Source: Mauremys mutica
Lineage: Eukaryota; Chordata; Testudines; Geoemydidae
Assembly: GCF_020497125.1 (NCBI RefSeq)
Contig: NC_059075.1
Span: 60,345,321-60,409,320 of the forward strand
DNA: 64,000 bases
Reading direction: 5' to 3'
Shown here: positions 20,311-32,702 of the stretch, piece by piece
How the letters are laid out: each line of letters starts with the position of its first letter
Position numbering within the stretch: the first letter of the stretch is position 1
The notes under the pieces: model-generated
What the model was told of the DNA's origin: nothing
The model's input: the letters and a program-made list of their open reading frames with translations, nothing else
Databases searched by the model: none
Made by a program: the position numbers and the translations under genes

Positions 20311-22206
20311 CTTAATGATCAAATACTTCCCTTCAGTAACATTAATATACTTTTATCCTGTAAATTCCTGTCTCTTTGTACTGATGGCAGAAAACTGTCC
20401 CCCTTCCTTTTCCTTCATATAGAGAGGGCCATAGCAACTGTGTACTGATTCCATTCAAAACAACAGCTATTCACTAGGACTTGCTTCAGTGGAATTAACT
20501 TCTTGTTAGAACCAGCACCTATAATGAAAATGTGTTGATCCAGGGTAAGTAGTAATAGCAGTAATACTGAAACTACTATAAGTTTGGTGCCCTTCAGTGA
20601 AAAAGAGGCTCAGCACTTTAGCACACACACACTATAGGTGGGGCTGGTAGCTCCTCCCATTATTAGGCTGACATTTCCCATTATAAGACTCAGTTTTCAG
20701 TTTATCATTTTGCCAGATTTTAACTACTGGGGCTGACATTTTTCCAGGCTGGGTGTTGTCTTTCAGCTGAATTGTTTTTGTAAAATTTCAGTCAGCAGAG
20801 TCTGAATATTTTCAAAAATGAGGCTAGAGAAAAATACTTTGTTCTGCCCTTTTCTTTGAGAGGCTCTAGCACCCAGATCCTTTAGACAGGGCCTTGAAAT
20901 GTGGCAGGGAGCTAGCCTTTGGGTCAAGGATGTGCTTTTTGGTGATTAAGGAGACTGGCACTGAGACAGCACAGACTACCTTAATTCAGCCATTTCTTTA
21001 CTTTTGAGTGTTTGATTTTGCAGCCTTAATGTTCTTTTAACATAGTTTTTTGTATACAATATAAAGTTGCAGTCACCTCTAGTATAAAACACACCTATTG
21101 TTAAATAGCACACAATACTACACCACAATTTAGAAAAATCACAAACATTATTCAGTTTGTAATTGCACACAATGTAATTAGCTCTAGTGAAATTTACCCA
21201 GTAAACTGGAATTAATGTTTCTCCACAAAGTGCCATGAAATCTGTTTTAAGTTTGATATGAAACCAACCCTCCAATAGCAGACTGCCCCTTCATATCATG
21301 CTGGATAACCAGTTCAATTCTAACTCAGAGAAATGTCACCTCCTGAATTGCCAACACACTATTCTATTCTAGATAGGTTCTATACCACATTTATCACGCT
21401 GGTATCAGTGCCTTCTAGTAAGGCATTAAGCAACATGACTAACATCTGTCATGTGTTTATCCTCTAATCCTTCCCAGGGGGAGATGCATGTGCAGTGGAA
21501 TGTCTTGTTTTAGTAGGTTTATGTTGTGCGTTGCTATACATTTGTTAGAGAGGGCAATAAGCCTTGCAGTTGGAACAGAAGATGGTCAGGTTTGTGATGA
21601 TCCTTAGTTCCTTGTGGCATTCATTCCAGTCTCAGACCAGCCCCCAGAAAAGTTCTGTCTCCTGCAGAGATGCATATTTTTACAACAGATTTTCATTGCA
21701 GGTGTCCTACGAAGTAGCAGCTAGATCTGACAGCTTAGTTTCTGAGATTTAATCTGAGAGCAGTGTGAGTTTAAAGGCCTCTCGTCTATGAAGACTTTTT
21801 TGGTGCACAGTAATGCCAGCTCTTCTTTTTCTAGCAGATAACTACTCCTGAATTTGCAGAGAACAAGGTTAGCTTTATCCAGCGTTCAGCAGCACTGAAA
21901 GGTGAAAGTTCCATTTCCAGTCTCAGCCTACTATGTATTGTCTTGCTTCTGCTGTGCTTTGACAGCATCTGATAATATAGTCTGTATGTTAGCTCCATAA
22001 AATTAAACTGATGCTACTAATCCATTTTTTCTCCATTTCTAACACTAATATTTGGTCTTTTGCACAGTTGCAATTACTCCTGAAGTTCTTACCTGTATTG
22101 GCGTCAAACTGCCACACTCCATAAAAACTCTGGTTTCCACACAGGCTAAGAGATGTCTAGCTGTAGTTGCAAGACTTAGAGCTAAGCATTTAGGGGGAAA
22201 TGGAGG
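20311..22206. other. Intergenic DNA downstream of RAD51
   Basis: No recognisable exon on either strand. Faintly repeat-like phrases occur at 20.64-20.80 kb ('ctgacatttttccaggctgg') but I cannot assign them. Confidence 0.4.
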
Positions 22207-22305
22207 TAAAATTTTCAAAAGCACCTAAGTTACTTAAAGCCTAAACCTATTGAAAGTCAGTAGGATTTAGGCTCCTAAAGTACTTAGGAAATTTTGGCCA
22301 GCTAG
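22207..22305. repeat. Palindromic interspersed repeat
   Basis: The left 'aaaattttcaaaagcaccta' and the right 'gtacttaggaaattttggcc' are near reverse complements flanking 'gtcagtaggatttaggctcc', forming a roughly 90-bp hairpin. It resembles a common small turtle MITE. Confidence 0.5.
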
Positions 22306-23453
22306 GCATTTCCCCATGAAGGCTCATAGTGCTCATCACACAGCTGTGATTTGTATGTTAAAGTAATAATCCTCTTTGTAACATGTTAAATACTTAAAAA
22401 TAAGCCTGTCATCCACATCTTCCTTGATCTGAAAGAAGCACAGCTAATACTGCTTTTCCTGTAAACACTCTTCCGATTGTCCCCTTGTAGCACTTTCCTT
22501 GACACTTCTAAAAAAGGTGTCCTTGAGATCCCTGGGATGTGATCAGTCGACGGGGGTGGTTATACATTCAGAGAGCTGCTCTTTTTACAGCAGACCACAC
22601 TGTTCAAGACAATTTTGCTAAGAACCTAAATTGGAGTCTAGACATGACTAATTTGAAAGGATTAGTGTTGAACTGAAAGTTTCACAGTGCATGACAATGT
22701 GTACTTGGAAGTATTAGTAGGTAGGGGAAATCAGGGGGCTGAAGTATTTGGATTAATTAAAAGTTATGCATGCCCAGAGCTTGATGTTTTGCTTTTTCTC
22801 CCTCTCCCCTCCCCCCAGAGGGCCACTGACAGCTGTATGACAGTACTGTAATATATTCTGCTGCCTGGACCAACCATAGTGGTTTCAGCACTGGTTAGTT
22901 ACCAGTCACGAACGTCCCGGTGCCAGTCCTCTGCGGAATGACACATCTGCTCTGGATCTCCAGGAAAATTGGCAACACTATTGGCTACTTAATTTGCACT
23001 TTGTACACAAATTGAAAAGCGGCATGATTCAAATGTGAAATGCAGAAACCATGGGGCCTGAGGAATTGAACTCGGCTCACAGTTGGAAGAACATGCACAT
23101 AGTGTCATGCTGTTGAGAAATATTTCAGTGTTTTCTCATAAGAAAACAGTTACAACTCATAACTTGCTGCATCTTACTTTGTGGGCAGATAGCTGGCTGA
23201 GTTTATTCCATTGTGTGTGGTCAGTAAACTTTTCCTAACTAGCCAGCTTCAGAAGCATATGCTAAATTTTTCCAGATGTAGACATGCTGGTGCAAGCATA
23301 AAGAAAGCACTATTCAATGGCTTCAGTTATCCCTCTTTGTTAGCTTTGCAAATATACAAACCCACTGTGGGACAACAGAGCTTGCCTCTGGAGGGATCTT
23401 TGTTAAAGGTCAGAATTCAGATGGAAAAGAGAAGCATTTCTGCACATGGTTTG
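22306..23453. other. Unassigned intergenic DNA
   Basis: No exon or repeat recognised. Confidence 0.35.
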
Positions 23454-23461
23454 TGTTACCT

Positions 23462-23722
23462 CAGCAGTTCTCAGACTGGGTCGGGACTGCAAAGTAGGTC
23501 ACAACCCCATGTTAATGGGATCACCAAGACTGGCTCAGACTCACTGGGGCCCAGGGCCAAAGCCAAAGGTTTGCAGGTTACTGGCCCCCTGCCTGGGGCT
23601 GAAGCCCTTTGGCCCCCCTCTGCCCTGGGGCTCAGGAAGACTCGGGTCCCCGCTACTGGGGTCCCGTATAAATGTTTGTTGTCAGCAGGGGGTTGTGGTG
23701 CAATGAGGTTTGAGAACCCCTG
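23462..23722. mobile_element. Non-autonomous hAT element, 261 bp
   Basis: The ends are CAGCAGTTCTCAGAC and the inverse of CAGGGGTTCTCAAAC. The 8-bp target duplication is TGTTACCT/TGTTATCT (one mismatch) at 23454-23461 and 23723-23730. It has the same terminal theme (CAG..GTTCTCAAAC) as the 224-bp element at 54.67 kb. The 187-codon ORF crossing it is chance. Confidence 0.85.
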
Positions 23723-23730
23723 TGTTATCT

Positions 23731-25325
23731 CATTTCAATGCTGCTCATGCCTAGGTTTCCTCACCAGAAGTTGAGGTTGAAGCATTAGTCTCATCCACAA
23801 GGGATAACCCTGGATGCTGGTCTTCTCACTCAAGTGCAGTGTGTGTCATTGAGTTTAATATCCACTATTAACTTTTTTTTTTAAGCTGTATCCTTTGAGT
23901 AGTACAGGGTCTATAATATAATGGTCATTAGTACCAGCTGTAAAACACTGATCGTTGATGCTGGTGGAGAGATTGCATGGCTGATAGGTACAGGAAGGGG
24001 ATATAATTGTAGCTGCTAACAAGACCATGTGTTATCTGTTTCCCCACCTGCATATGGCTTCAGTATTTCCATTACCTTTAGTCACTAGAATCTCTTTTAT
24101 TTAGTGGAATAGGGGGAAGATGGTTTAATTATTACAGTGAACTTGGGGCATTGAAGCCCCATAGATGGCCACCGATCTTTTCGGTAACAACTACTGGCAT
24201 TAAGTCACCTAAGCGAGTGTGTGTCCCACTAGGTAATCGACATCCTCCTTATCTCAAATTCCCCCCACAGTGCTAACTGGCTACATTATTCTTCATTCCT
24301 TGCCCTAAACTGTTCTATAAGATTGTTCTCTACTGTTCAACTGATTCCATGTTTCTTCCTTGAGACTGCCTGCTAGGCAAGGGATATACAGAGATCCCTT
24401 CATCTCTCTCACGTGTCATTTGGAGCTTAGTTGATTAACCTGTGGAGCACACAGAGATCCTGGAATGAAGGATACTAACTGAAATACAAAGTAATTATTA
24501 CCTGATAGCTCTACAGCTGAATAAGTCAAAAATTGCAGATGCTACCAAAAACTAAGGAAGAGAGGGAAGAAAACAAATGTAACTGATATAACACTGAGGT
24601 TAAAGTTAAAGTGATGCCCTACTCTAGAGCAAAAGTAAACACAAAAATATCTTCAGCTAAAATAGATGCAGAGCCAGGGCAAACTGGTTAAAATACCATG
24701 TATAGTACATTACAGAAAGCTCTTTTATCTAGATTTATGATAGCTACTCTCAGTAATCTGTGCCTTGAGTTACATTACTCTTTCTATGTTACTATTGAAA
24801 AGATGATCCTGCTGGAGACTGTACTTGTACACACATCATCCTAAGCATTGTTAGATCAGACTAGCTAGTGCTGATGTTCTAAGGGTTTACCTCTGTCCCA
24901 GTATGTTTTCCAGTGTTCAGAGATGTTCTTATTTGTCACTAGTGAGGTAGTGTCTAAGGTTTCTGGTGTAGCAACAGATAGCATCATCACTGCAGCCTAG
25001 ACCGGAATGGCATGACACATTGCCTGTCTGAAAGCAAAGGAAACATTTTCAACGTTAGCACGTTGCAATGTGAATACAACTCACTGCTCGGTAGGCAGGC
25101 AACAGTTTCTTAGTGTTATCATCCTCAGTTCCCATTTATTTCAGAAGAAGTTGCTGCTGCTCAGGAACTTAGGCCCCAGATTTTTTTTTTTTTTAAAGAT
25201 AAGTACCTAAAATTCCAGGCCCAATTCCTGTCCTCCTACTTTCCCCTGTAAGTGTTTTGGAGCAGCTGTTCTGGTTTACGTTGGGGGCTATTTAGCTGTT
25301 TTACAAGGCTGTGTACATCTAGGGT
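23731..25325. other. Unassigned intergenic DNA
   Basis: No exon or clear repeat. A T-run occurs at about 25181-25194. Confidence 0.35.
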
Positions 25326-25329
25326 GCTA

Positions 25330-25515
25330 TGTGATAGCTCAGTGGTTTGAGCATTGGCCTGCTAAACCCAGGGTTCTGAGTTCAATACTTGAGGGGGCCA
25401 CCTAGGGATCTGGGGCAAAAATCTGTCCTGCTAGTGAAGGCAGGGGGCTGGACTCAATGACCTTTCAAGGTTCCTTCCAGTTCTAGGAGATTGGTAATCT
25501 CCCATTTTTTTTTTT
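25330..25515 (+). mobile_element. tRNA-derived SINE (turtle type)
   Basis: The tRNA-like head contains a pol III A box ('tagctcagtgg', about 25335) and a B box ('ggttctgagttcaatac', about 25372). It is followed by 'ggatctggggcaaaaatctg' and a CR1-like tail 'ggactcaatgacctttcaag', and ends near a T-run. A second copy lies at 58.13 kb. This family is characteristic of cryptodiran turtles. Confidence 0.88.
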
Positions 25516-26215
25516 GTCCACTAGGAATGAGATTGAGACAACCAAATCACATCAGAGTACCAGCCATCAGCTAATGGCAACATTTGGTGATTACCAAGGG
25601 GCTCTCAGTTGGTACGTATCTGCTTTATTCGGCCTGTGCTCTGAGCAGCTTTGCTGTGTTCCCAGCAGAGCTATTTATCCATTGTGACTGCATTAGTCCA
25701 CCTCTTTAAAAACAAATGTCCATCTTAAACAAAAACTCCCACCATAGCAACTATTTTCATATATTTATCAAATCCTGAAGGTTTCAAGCAGGAAGTGGAA
25801 CAAAAGTAATTTGATTCCTCACATATTGTACTGCCCCCCTCAGCTCACTTCACGCTGATGGACAGGGGGAGTAAGGGTGGGGTCACTGTGGAGGGAAGAG
25901 TGAGTCGGGGCCCTGTAGAGGGCTTGGGGGAAGGCCAGTCTGAAGAGTGGCCTCAGGGGAAATGATGAGCAGGGGAGGTCGTTTGGGGGTGCCTGTGAGA
26001 GACTGCCCCAGCAGGAGCAGAGCTGGGCTTGGGGACTTAGAAGGCGCACACTGGGGATTTTTAAGGTGAAAGCTAGACGTACACTGGAGCTTTGAAGGGG
26101 AAGAACTTAGCAGGGCAGGGAGTAGCAGCAGGCCACCTTCTGTACAGCTGGTTTGTATTTAGAGTGACAGGCTAAAAGCCTGAGTGCTGAATTGCTGCCA
26201 TTAGCAGTGTGGGTA
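25516..26215. other. Unassigned intergenic DNA
   Basis: Purine-rich stretch at about 25.85-26.05 kb; no coding evidence. Confidence 0.3.
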
Positions 26216-26223
26216 CATGAACT

Positions 26224-26623
26224 AGGGTGAACGTACGTCCAGCTGTGGCAGGGACAGTCTCCTTTTTAAGCCCTGTCCCAGCTGTCTCCACTCCCCCCCC
26301 CCGCCCCAAAAGGAGGCATTTGTCCCATTTGCTCTTGCTGACTTGATCAGTTGGTAAGAGCAAACTAGACAAATGCCTACTTTTGTCAAAAGAGTCAGGT
26401 GTGGTGCGGGGAGGCTCGAGCAGAGATGCCAGCCCCCCGCAGGTGGGGAGGCAAGGCTAGGGGGAGGCAGCGTTCCAGTATGTGGGGGCCCTGCACATGG
26501 TTCCAACCATGGGCATAAGCTTCCTGAGGGGGGGCCTTCCAGGTTCCAGCAACTGGCAATAGCATCCAGGGAGAGGGGGCCCTCAGGGTGTCCCGTTTTC
26601 TCTTTGGGTAATATGGCCACCCT
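26224..26623. mobile_element. Non-autonomous hAT-like element, about 400 bp (AGGGTGACC family)
   Basis: The ends are AGGGTGAACGTACGTCC and an inverse ending GGCCACCCT. Flanks CATGAACT and AATGAACT form an 8-bp duplication with one mismatch. It shares its terminal theme with copies at 31.28 and 61.37 kb. Interior ORFs have no family match. Confidence 0.7.
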
Positions 26624-26631
26624 AATGAACT

Positions 26632-27817
26632 GATCCATCAGGCCCTGATTGATGGCTGAGATCATGGGAGCTCCTGCTCTCTGACAGCGCTGTGCAGCTG
26701 GAAGGTAGGATTGGGGAGTTCGTTCTCCCTTCCAGTGCTCTGTAATATGCTCACAGTGGTGCTAACATACCAAACCACTCTTGTAAAAGAAGCTGCCCTC
26801 CGAACAAAGCAGGCGTCTCGCATCTTGTTCCACTTCTAAACCCTGGGCCACGTTTCCCCTTTTGCCCCCTGACTCCTCCCGTCTCCGTGCACACTCTCAC
26901 CCATGGAGGGAAAAGAATGAGTTAAGGGAGCCGGTCACAAGGTGGAAGCGGCTGGAGGAGAGAAGGAAAGCAGTCACGCAAGGAAAACAGTGCTAGCTTG
27001 AAAGGGGCAGGGTTCTCACGCATTGCCGTGTAACCCTGTCATCTATCTTGTCGCAGTCCAGCCCTCCTGTCAGTATTAATCCACAGCGACAGTGGATTAA
27101 TCCTCCCCTCCACACACTTCCCTCCCAGTGTGAGACAGTTGGGGGCGGGGGCTTGGTCCTTTAGCCAAGCAGCCTGCACTCCCCTGGCTCACACTTGCAC
27201 AGAAACAACAGCGAGTTATATACAGCAGTGATTGGTTTTTGATTACACATGCCAGAAGGAACTTTTTCATTTCAGTCCCTTCTTTTCACTGGCAGGACAT
27301 GCTGACAGCTCCCTCTGTCTGCCAAGCACCCCTCCCACTCCCTTCTCAGATTTAATTATGCAAAGGAAAGCCCATCAGGCTGTGGGTAACATCCCTGGGT
27401 GCACTACCCAGGTTACCTTACTCTAGCAGCTATAGGAGACACTATTTAGAGTCAGGGGGACGAATTTCTTTCCATGAGATTCCACTGACTCCCAATGCCG
27501 GCTGAAGTTCACAGGCCAGAGTGCGAGGCTGGAGCATTGTGAGCTCTGCGGATGAAACACAGGCCCTGTCAAGCCTGGGCTGTGAGCTGCGTCTGGAGGT
27601 TGTGTTTAAACATAGTTCCAGCTAAACTGGGTTACAGCATGGCTTGCCCACTCAGTGTGTGTAGGGCTGGACTGTTAGAATCATGTTTTCAAAACCTGGG
27701 CTAGCCTCAGCAGTAGTCAAACCTGTTAGAAATAGCTCACCGGCACCAGCTATGCTGCAGCTATAATTGAGTCTGGGTACCTGGTTACAACATACATGGT
27801 CGTATAGAGGGGACTTA
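26632..27817. other. Unassigned intergenic DNA
   Basis: No exon or repeat recognised. Confidence 0.35.
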
Positions 27818-27825
27818 ATCATGAA

Positions 27826-28477
27826 TAGAGACCTACCAAATTCACGGCTGTGAAAAACGTGTCACGGACCGTGAAATCTGGTCTCCACTGTGAAATCGGC
27901 TGGGGAGAGGCAGGACTGGGGGTCCCCCAGCCAGGGCTCCTACCATGTGCTGGGCTCCAGCTGCTAGTCCTGGCAGGGTTGGGAGGGATGGGACTTCATC
28001 TTCTCCTACAGGGGCTGCTCTCTGGGAACCTCCCTCAGCTGCAAGATTCTCTGTGGCTAGTCCCTGTACTGCCACCCCCACCACACTTCTACCCCGCTCA
28101 GCTCGGGGGTTGAAGAGGCCTTGGGCGGCTGTGGTGGGGAGAGGGGGAGACCACAGGACCCTGGGTAGTTGCTCACCTGTAAAGCTGTCCCTGCCCCTGC
28201 CCAAAAAGTGATCCTCCCCATACCATGCACCCCTCTAATCTGCACTGCCTGCTGCTCAGCTCGGAAGGCAGTGCCGCCATCATCATCAGCAGCAGCACAG
28301 ACGTAGGGGTGGCAATATTGTGCCCCACCCCCCTACAACCCTCTTTTGGTCAGGACCCCCATGGTTATAACACCGTACATTTCAGATGTAAATATCTGAA
28401 ACCATGAAATTGAGGATTTTTAAAAGCCTATGGCTGTGAAATTGACCAAAATGGACCATGAATTTGGTAGGGCCCTA
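27826..28477. mobile_element. Non-autonomous hAT-like element, 652 bp (CCTACCAAATTCA ends)
   Basis: The left end TAGAGACCTACCAAATTCA is matched by the inverse right end TGAATTTGGTAGGGCCCTA. Flanks ATCATGAA/ATCATGAT give an 8-bp duplication with one mismatch. CCGTGAAAT-type words recur inside. No transposase ORF. Confidence 0.85.
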
Positions 28478-28485
28478 ATCATGAT

Positions 28486-29185
28486 GACCTAACTCCTTTG
28501 AAACCCTGTGCTGCCAAAATCTATAGATGATTATGGGGGCACAGTTACAGTCTGTCCATAGTGCCAACTTTTAACAGGGCTAGAACCCATTCCTGCAGAC
28601 TAATAGGCTACAGGGCTTTAAACTGAGTTTAAACATGGTTTCCAAGCACAAGGCCTGAGTCTCCTGTCACACACCCCTGTGTAAATCAGGCGTCATGCCC
28701 CTCAAGTCAAAGAAGTTACATCTGTGCAAAAACCAATGTGATAGGAGACCCAGGCTTTCATTTCCTACCCCTTTTTAACCAGGGGGTCAAAGAATTCATT
28801 CCACCACCTCACTCTTGACACATCTCTGAGAGTGGGGCTGACAGTGCTGTTTATCAGTCAAGTAAACCCCAGAGGGAATGAGCAGAAAAGAAAACTTGAG
28901 AAGGGTAAATCCTCTCAACTAAACCCAGCGCTGACATGGATTTTATGACAGATTTGGACTGGCACAATTCATAACTTGCTGAGCACTGTACCTAACGCAA
29001 TAGCAACCAGCATCCCCTCTCAGCCACAGGAGTAATACCAGGAAACAAGAGGGAAAGGAAGTCACCTGAGATGTAAAACATTGTCAGTTTTGTTTGCAAC
29101 AGGGGTAGCACAAAGATTTGGCAATCAAGTTTAAGTACCAGCTTGCGGTAATGAAATTACAGTAGCTGCCACATTTAATGTGCTG
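28486..29185. other. Unassigned intergenic DNA
   Basis: No exon or repeat recognised. Confidence 0.35.
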
Positions 29186-29903
29186 TTTTCACAGGCCTTG
29201 GGAGGCAGGCCAGTCCTCGCCCACAGACAACCCGCCAACCTTAAGTATGTTCTCACCAGCAATCACATAACCCAGCATTTGTGAAATCCCCATCGCATTG
29301 TAACTCTCAGGAACCAATCCATGCAACAAACCTCGATGCCAACTCTGCCCACATATTTACACCAGCGACACCATCACAGGACCCAACCAGATCAGCCACA
29401 ACATCACCGGTTCATTCACCTGCACGTCCACCAATGTAATATACGCCATCATGTGCCAGCAATGCCCCTCTGCTACATACATTGGCCAAACTGGACAATC
29501 CCTCCATAAAAGGATAAATGGACACAAGTCAGCTATCAGGAATGGCAATATACAAAAACCTGTGGGAGAACACTTCAATCTCCCTGGACCCACAATAGCA
29601 GATGTAAAGGTAGCCATCCTGCAGCAAAAAAACTTCAGGACCAGCCTCCAAAGAGAAACTGCTGAACTTTGGTTCATTTGCAAATTTGACACCATCAGCT
29701 CAGGATTAAACAAAGACTGTGAATGGCTAGCCAACTACAAAAGCAGTTTCTCCTCCCTTGGTGTTCACACCTCAACTGCTAGAAGAGGGCCTCATCCTCC
29801 CTGATTGAACTAACCTCGTTATCTCTAGACTGATTCTTGCCTGCATATTTATACCTGTCTCTGGAAATTTCCACCACATGCGTCTGACAAAATGGGTATT
29901 CAC

Positions 29904-31107
29904 TGTGATGATAGACCCAGGCCAGTTGGGAACAGCAGAGTAGTAGAAGGGAGATACACTACTGTCCACTGGAGAAGCAGGCATCTGTTCCCTGAGTGAC
30001 CAGAGCAGGGGGTGCTCCATGATAATGAAAACACCTGACTCCAATTAACCTGCTAAGAGTCAGATGAGGCAGTTAAGCACCTGACTCTAATTAAGGCCTC
30101 TCTGATGCTATAAAGGGGTGCCCAGGGAGAGGTAGTACCTCTGATGGGGGGGGGTTGTCGTACTCCTTCAGGGGTAGTCCGTCCACTTTGGTCCCCACCT
30201 GTCACTCAGCTCTCACCTGTGGCTCCAAGTAGCTGCAGCATGCACAACGGCCACACCCCGGGCAATGGCTTCGACAGGCCGGCCAAACCAGGTGAGTGTA
30301 ACTGAGGGGACTCAAACCCTCAGTGAATTAGGGATATGCCTACCCTGCATGCGACATCAGCTCCGGTGGACTGGACGAAAGAGATCACTAAGATCCAATG
30401 GCCAAGGCGGCGGTTCTGCAATGCTTTGTGGAGAGCGAAGGGCTTGACGAGGCACAAAAGACGTCAAGGCCATCCACTGCAACCAAAGAAGTTACCAGTC
30501 GTGATGATTTTTCGTACCATTGGTGTCTGGCTTCTAAGGTTGAGAGAGTGGGATTGCTCCTGTGCAACGGCTCTACCACTTAAAAAGCTTTCACGCACAG
30601 GTCCTGTGCAAATCATCAAACATCATCATCATACCTTTGTCATCAGCGGATTGCTGGACTACCAAGATGCTATAAAAGGGCTCACTCCAGTCAGGCCAGA
30701 GGAAGTGCGTGTGAGGGACTGGGAGCAAGAAGCTGAGAGTGAGTAGACATACTACTGGAGGACTGAGAAGTACAAGCGTTATCAGACATCAGGAGGAAGG
30801 TCTGGTGGTGAGGACAAAGGTGTTGGGAGGAGGCCATGGGGAAGTAGCTCAGGGCGTTGTAGCTGTTGCACAACTGTTCCAGGAGGCACTCTAGACAGCT
30901 GCAGTCCACAGGGCCCTGGGCTGCAACCCGGAGTAGAGGGTGGGCCTGGGTTCCCCCCAAACCTCCCAACTCCTGATCAAACACAGGAGGAATTGACTTG
31001 GACTGTGGCTTCTACCAGAGGGGAAGGTCTCTGGGCTGTTTCTGTGAGGCAAGCAAATCTGCCAATAAGCGCAGGACCCACCAAGGTAGAGGAGGAACTT
31101 TGTCACA
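29904..31107 (+). mobile_element. Solo LTR (Gypsy-type likely), with an inner insertion
   Basis: It starts TGTGATGATAG and ends TTTGTCACA, flanked by the 4-bp duplication TCAC at 29900-29903 and 31108-31111. Removing it restores a continuous Penelope tail. The last 430 bp match the solo LTR at 36.2 kb closely ('caggaggaaggtc', 'gaggcactctagacagctgc', 'aataagcgcagga', 'aggtagaggaggaacttt'). No internal retroelement genes are present, so it is a solo LTR left by recombination. It contains a further insert at about 30115-30665. Confidence 0.87.
30115..30665 (+). mobile_element. Insert of uncertain family within the LTR (RTE-like or SINE-like)
   Basis: The block interrupts LTR sequence and is bounded by direct copies of GATGCTATAAA at 30104-30114 and 30666-30676, consistent with a target duplication from target-primed reverse transcription. 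It contains 'ggtagtccgtccactttggt' near its start and a 'catcatcatcat' run near its 3' end, as in RTE-type tails. No ORF matches a known domain. The family call is a guess; the boundaries are better supported. Confidence 0.55.
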
Positions 31108-31280
31108 TCACCCACAAAAGCTCATGCTCCAATATGTCTGTTAGTCTATAAGGTGCCACAGGACTCTGTTGCTTTTTACCGATCCAGACTAACACAGCTA
31201 CCCCTCTGATACTTGACACATTTTATTGCTCACCTAGTTTATTTGGGTTTCCTTGCATTATACCTGAATTCCATTTAGGC

Positions 31281-31415
31281 AAGGGTGACCAGATAGCAAA
31301 CAGGGAAAATCAGGACTTTTTTTTTCCCTGGGGGTAAGGGTGCATAGTTTTCTATATAAGACAAGTCCCTAATACCAGGATGGTCCCAATAAAACCAGGA
31401 TGTCTGGTAACCCTA
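31281..31415. mobile_element. Short hAT-like MITE (AGGGTGACC family), about 135 bp
   Basis: AGGGTGACCAGAT at the left and ATGTCTGGTAACCCT at the right are inverted. Flanks ATTTAGGC/ATTTAGAG suggest a decayed 8-bp duplication. Same family as the copies at 26.22 and 61.37 kb. Confidence 0.7.
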
Positions 31416-31419
31416 ATTT

Positions 31420-32240
31420 AGAGAGAAGGACCTTTCCTGGGGAGGAGGGAACGTGAGTGGGGAGAACAGCACCTTATTTTTTCATGGCTATGTCAGGTCA
31501 AAGCAGCCTGATTCCAGAGCAGAGAACACAACTGGAATCTCTCTTTGATTAATTAGTGACAGCAACTTTGCATGAAGCCAAGCTGGCTAGAAATGCACAA
31601 ATGGCTTCCTGAAATCTAAGTATTCAGCCTGAATAATCCAAGCCATATTTAGTCTCCAAGTGCGATGGGGGAGAGGGCCGGAGTGAGCTTCCTTCAAACT
31701 GTAGCACACAATAAAAGAACTATTTTATCCTTGATTGGCTTTTCCCATAGGAGTAGGAAAAATTATTTAGGGATCTCCAAGGGGCTATAAGTAGAAGTAA
31801 TGGGCTGCAATTAAGAAAAGGTAAATTTAGGCTGAATAGCAGGAAAGTTTCCTGACAGTGAGATGATTCATCTAGAGCAGGGGGTTGGGGCAACCCGATT
31901 GCTTTGACATTTAAAATGTCAAGACCACCAGAAAATCCACCGTAAGAACAAACCTGCTCTGGTAAGAGAAAGAGTAGGATCCGTCAGCTCTTTACCATTT
32001 TATTTTCACTGTCCTGCTCAGAGAAATACCTTAACACCACACTCTCCAAAGGCCCAGCTACAAACAGTTAGTATCCTCTTTGTTCTGTTCTTTTGTGCTT
32101 TCTAATCATCCTCATGCATGCTGGCTTCTCTTTATAGGCTGGCTGAGTTTCTGAAGCCCAGAAAATCCCTATAAATCCATTTCTGTAGATTATTGCACTC
32201 AGGAGCAGCTTCCAATTCACCCTTTCCTTCTGTTTTTCAA
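31420..32240. other. Unassigned intergenic DNA
   Basis: No exon or repeat recognised. Confidence 0.35.
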
Positions 32241-32269
32241 ACTGTATCATGAGGTCTACAGAACCATGA

Positions 32270-32702
32270 CTGGTGTGGAGACAGTGAATAAGGAACTGTT
32301 ATTTACCCCATCTCATAACGCAAGAGCTAGGGGGTCACCACATGAAATTAATAGGCAACAGGTTTAAAACAAACAAAAGGAAGTATTTTTTCACACAACA
32401 CACAGTCAGCCAGAAGAACTCGTTGCCAGAGAATGTTATGAAGGCCAAAAGTATAACTGGGTTCAGAAAAGAATAAGATAAGTTCCTGGATGGTCAGGGA
32501 TGCAACCCCATGCTCTGGGTGTCCCTAAACCTCTGACTGTCAGAAGCTGGGAATGGGCGACAGGAGAGGGATCACTCAATAATTGCCCTGTTCTGTACAT
32601 TCCCTCTGAATCATCTGGCACTGGCCACCTTCGGAAGACAGGATACTGGACTAGATTGCCCACTGGTCTGACCCAGCATGGCCACTCTTATGCTCTTATG
32701 TA
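32270..32702 (+). mobile_element. CR1 LINE 3' end
   Basis: Plus-strand CR1 tail: 'aattaataggcaacaggttt', 'aaggaagtattttttcacac', 'ggatactggactagattgcc' and 'ctgacccagcatggccactc', ending 'ttatgctcttatgt'. Non-coding, 5' truncated. A related copy lies in inverse orientation at 45.3 kb. Confidence 0.88.

Larger units (their letters stand above)
29190..31213 (+). mobile_element. Penelope-like element (GIY-YIG endonuclease part and 3' tail), split by an LTR
   Basis: At about 29325-29600 the + strand encodes a Cys-rich linker (PCNKPRCQLCP) and then a GIY-YIG endonuclease: VIYAIMC at 29436-29456, YIGQTGQSL from 29478, and Arg and His downstream, ending in PVGEHF. This is the C-terminal domain of Penelope-like retroelements, which use it with their telomerase-like reverse transcriptase for integration. 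The reverse transcriptase is missing, so the copy is 5' truncated. The 3' tail resumes at 31108 after a 1.2-kb LTR insertion and ends near 'acccctctgatacttgac'. The same tail occurs as an inverted pair at 53.2 kb. Confidence 0.85.

Noticed and set aside
23211..23774. 187-codon ORF
   Set aside because: It runs through a 261-bp hAT element bounded by its target duplication, so it is not a host gene.
25330..25390. tRNA gene
   Set aside because: The A and B boxes belong to a SINE head with a CR1-like tail; no intact cloverleaf acceptor stem.
26222..26665. 147-codon minus-strand ORF
   Set aside because: It coincides with a hAT-like element and has no recognisable domain.
29357..29734. 125-codon minus-strand ORF opposite the GIY-YIG domain
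   Set aside because: Shadow of the real plus-strand Penelope frame.
30600..30640. CRISPR-like or satellite array at the cat repeats
   Set aside because: A short trinucleotide run without spacers, in a vertebrate repeat.
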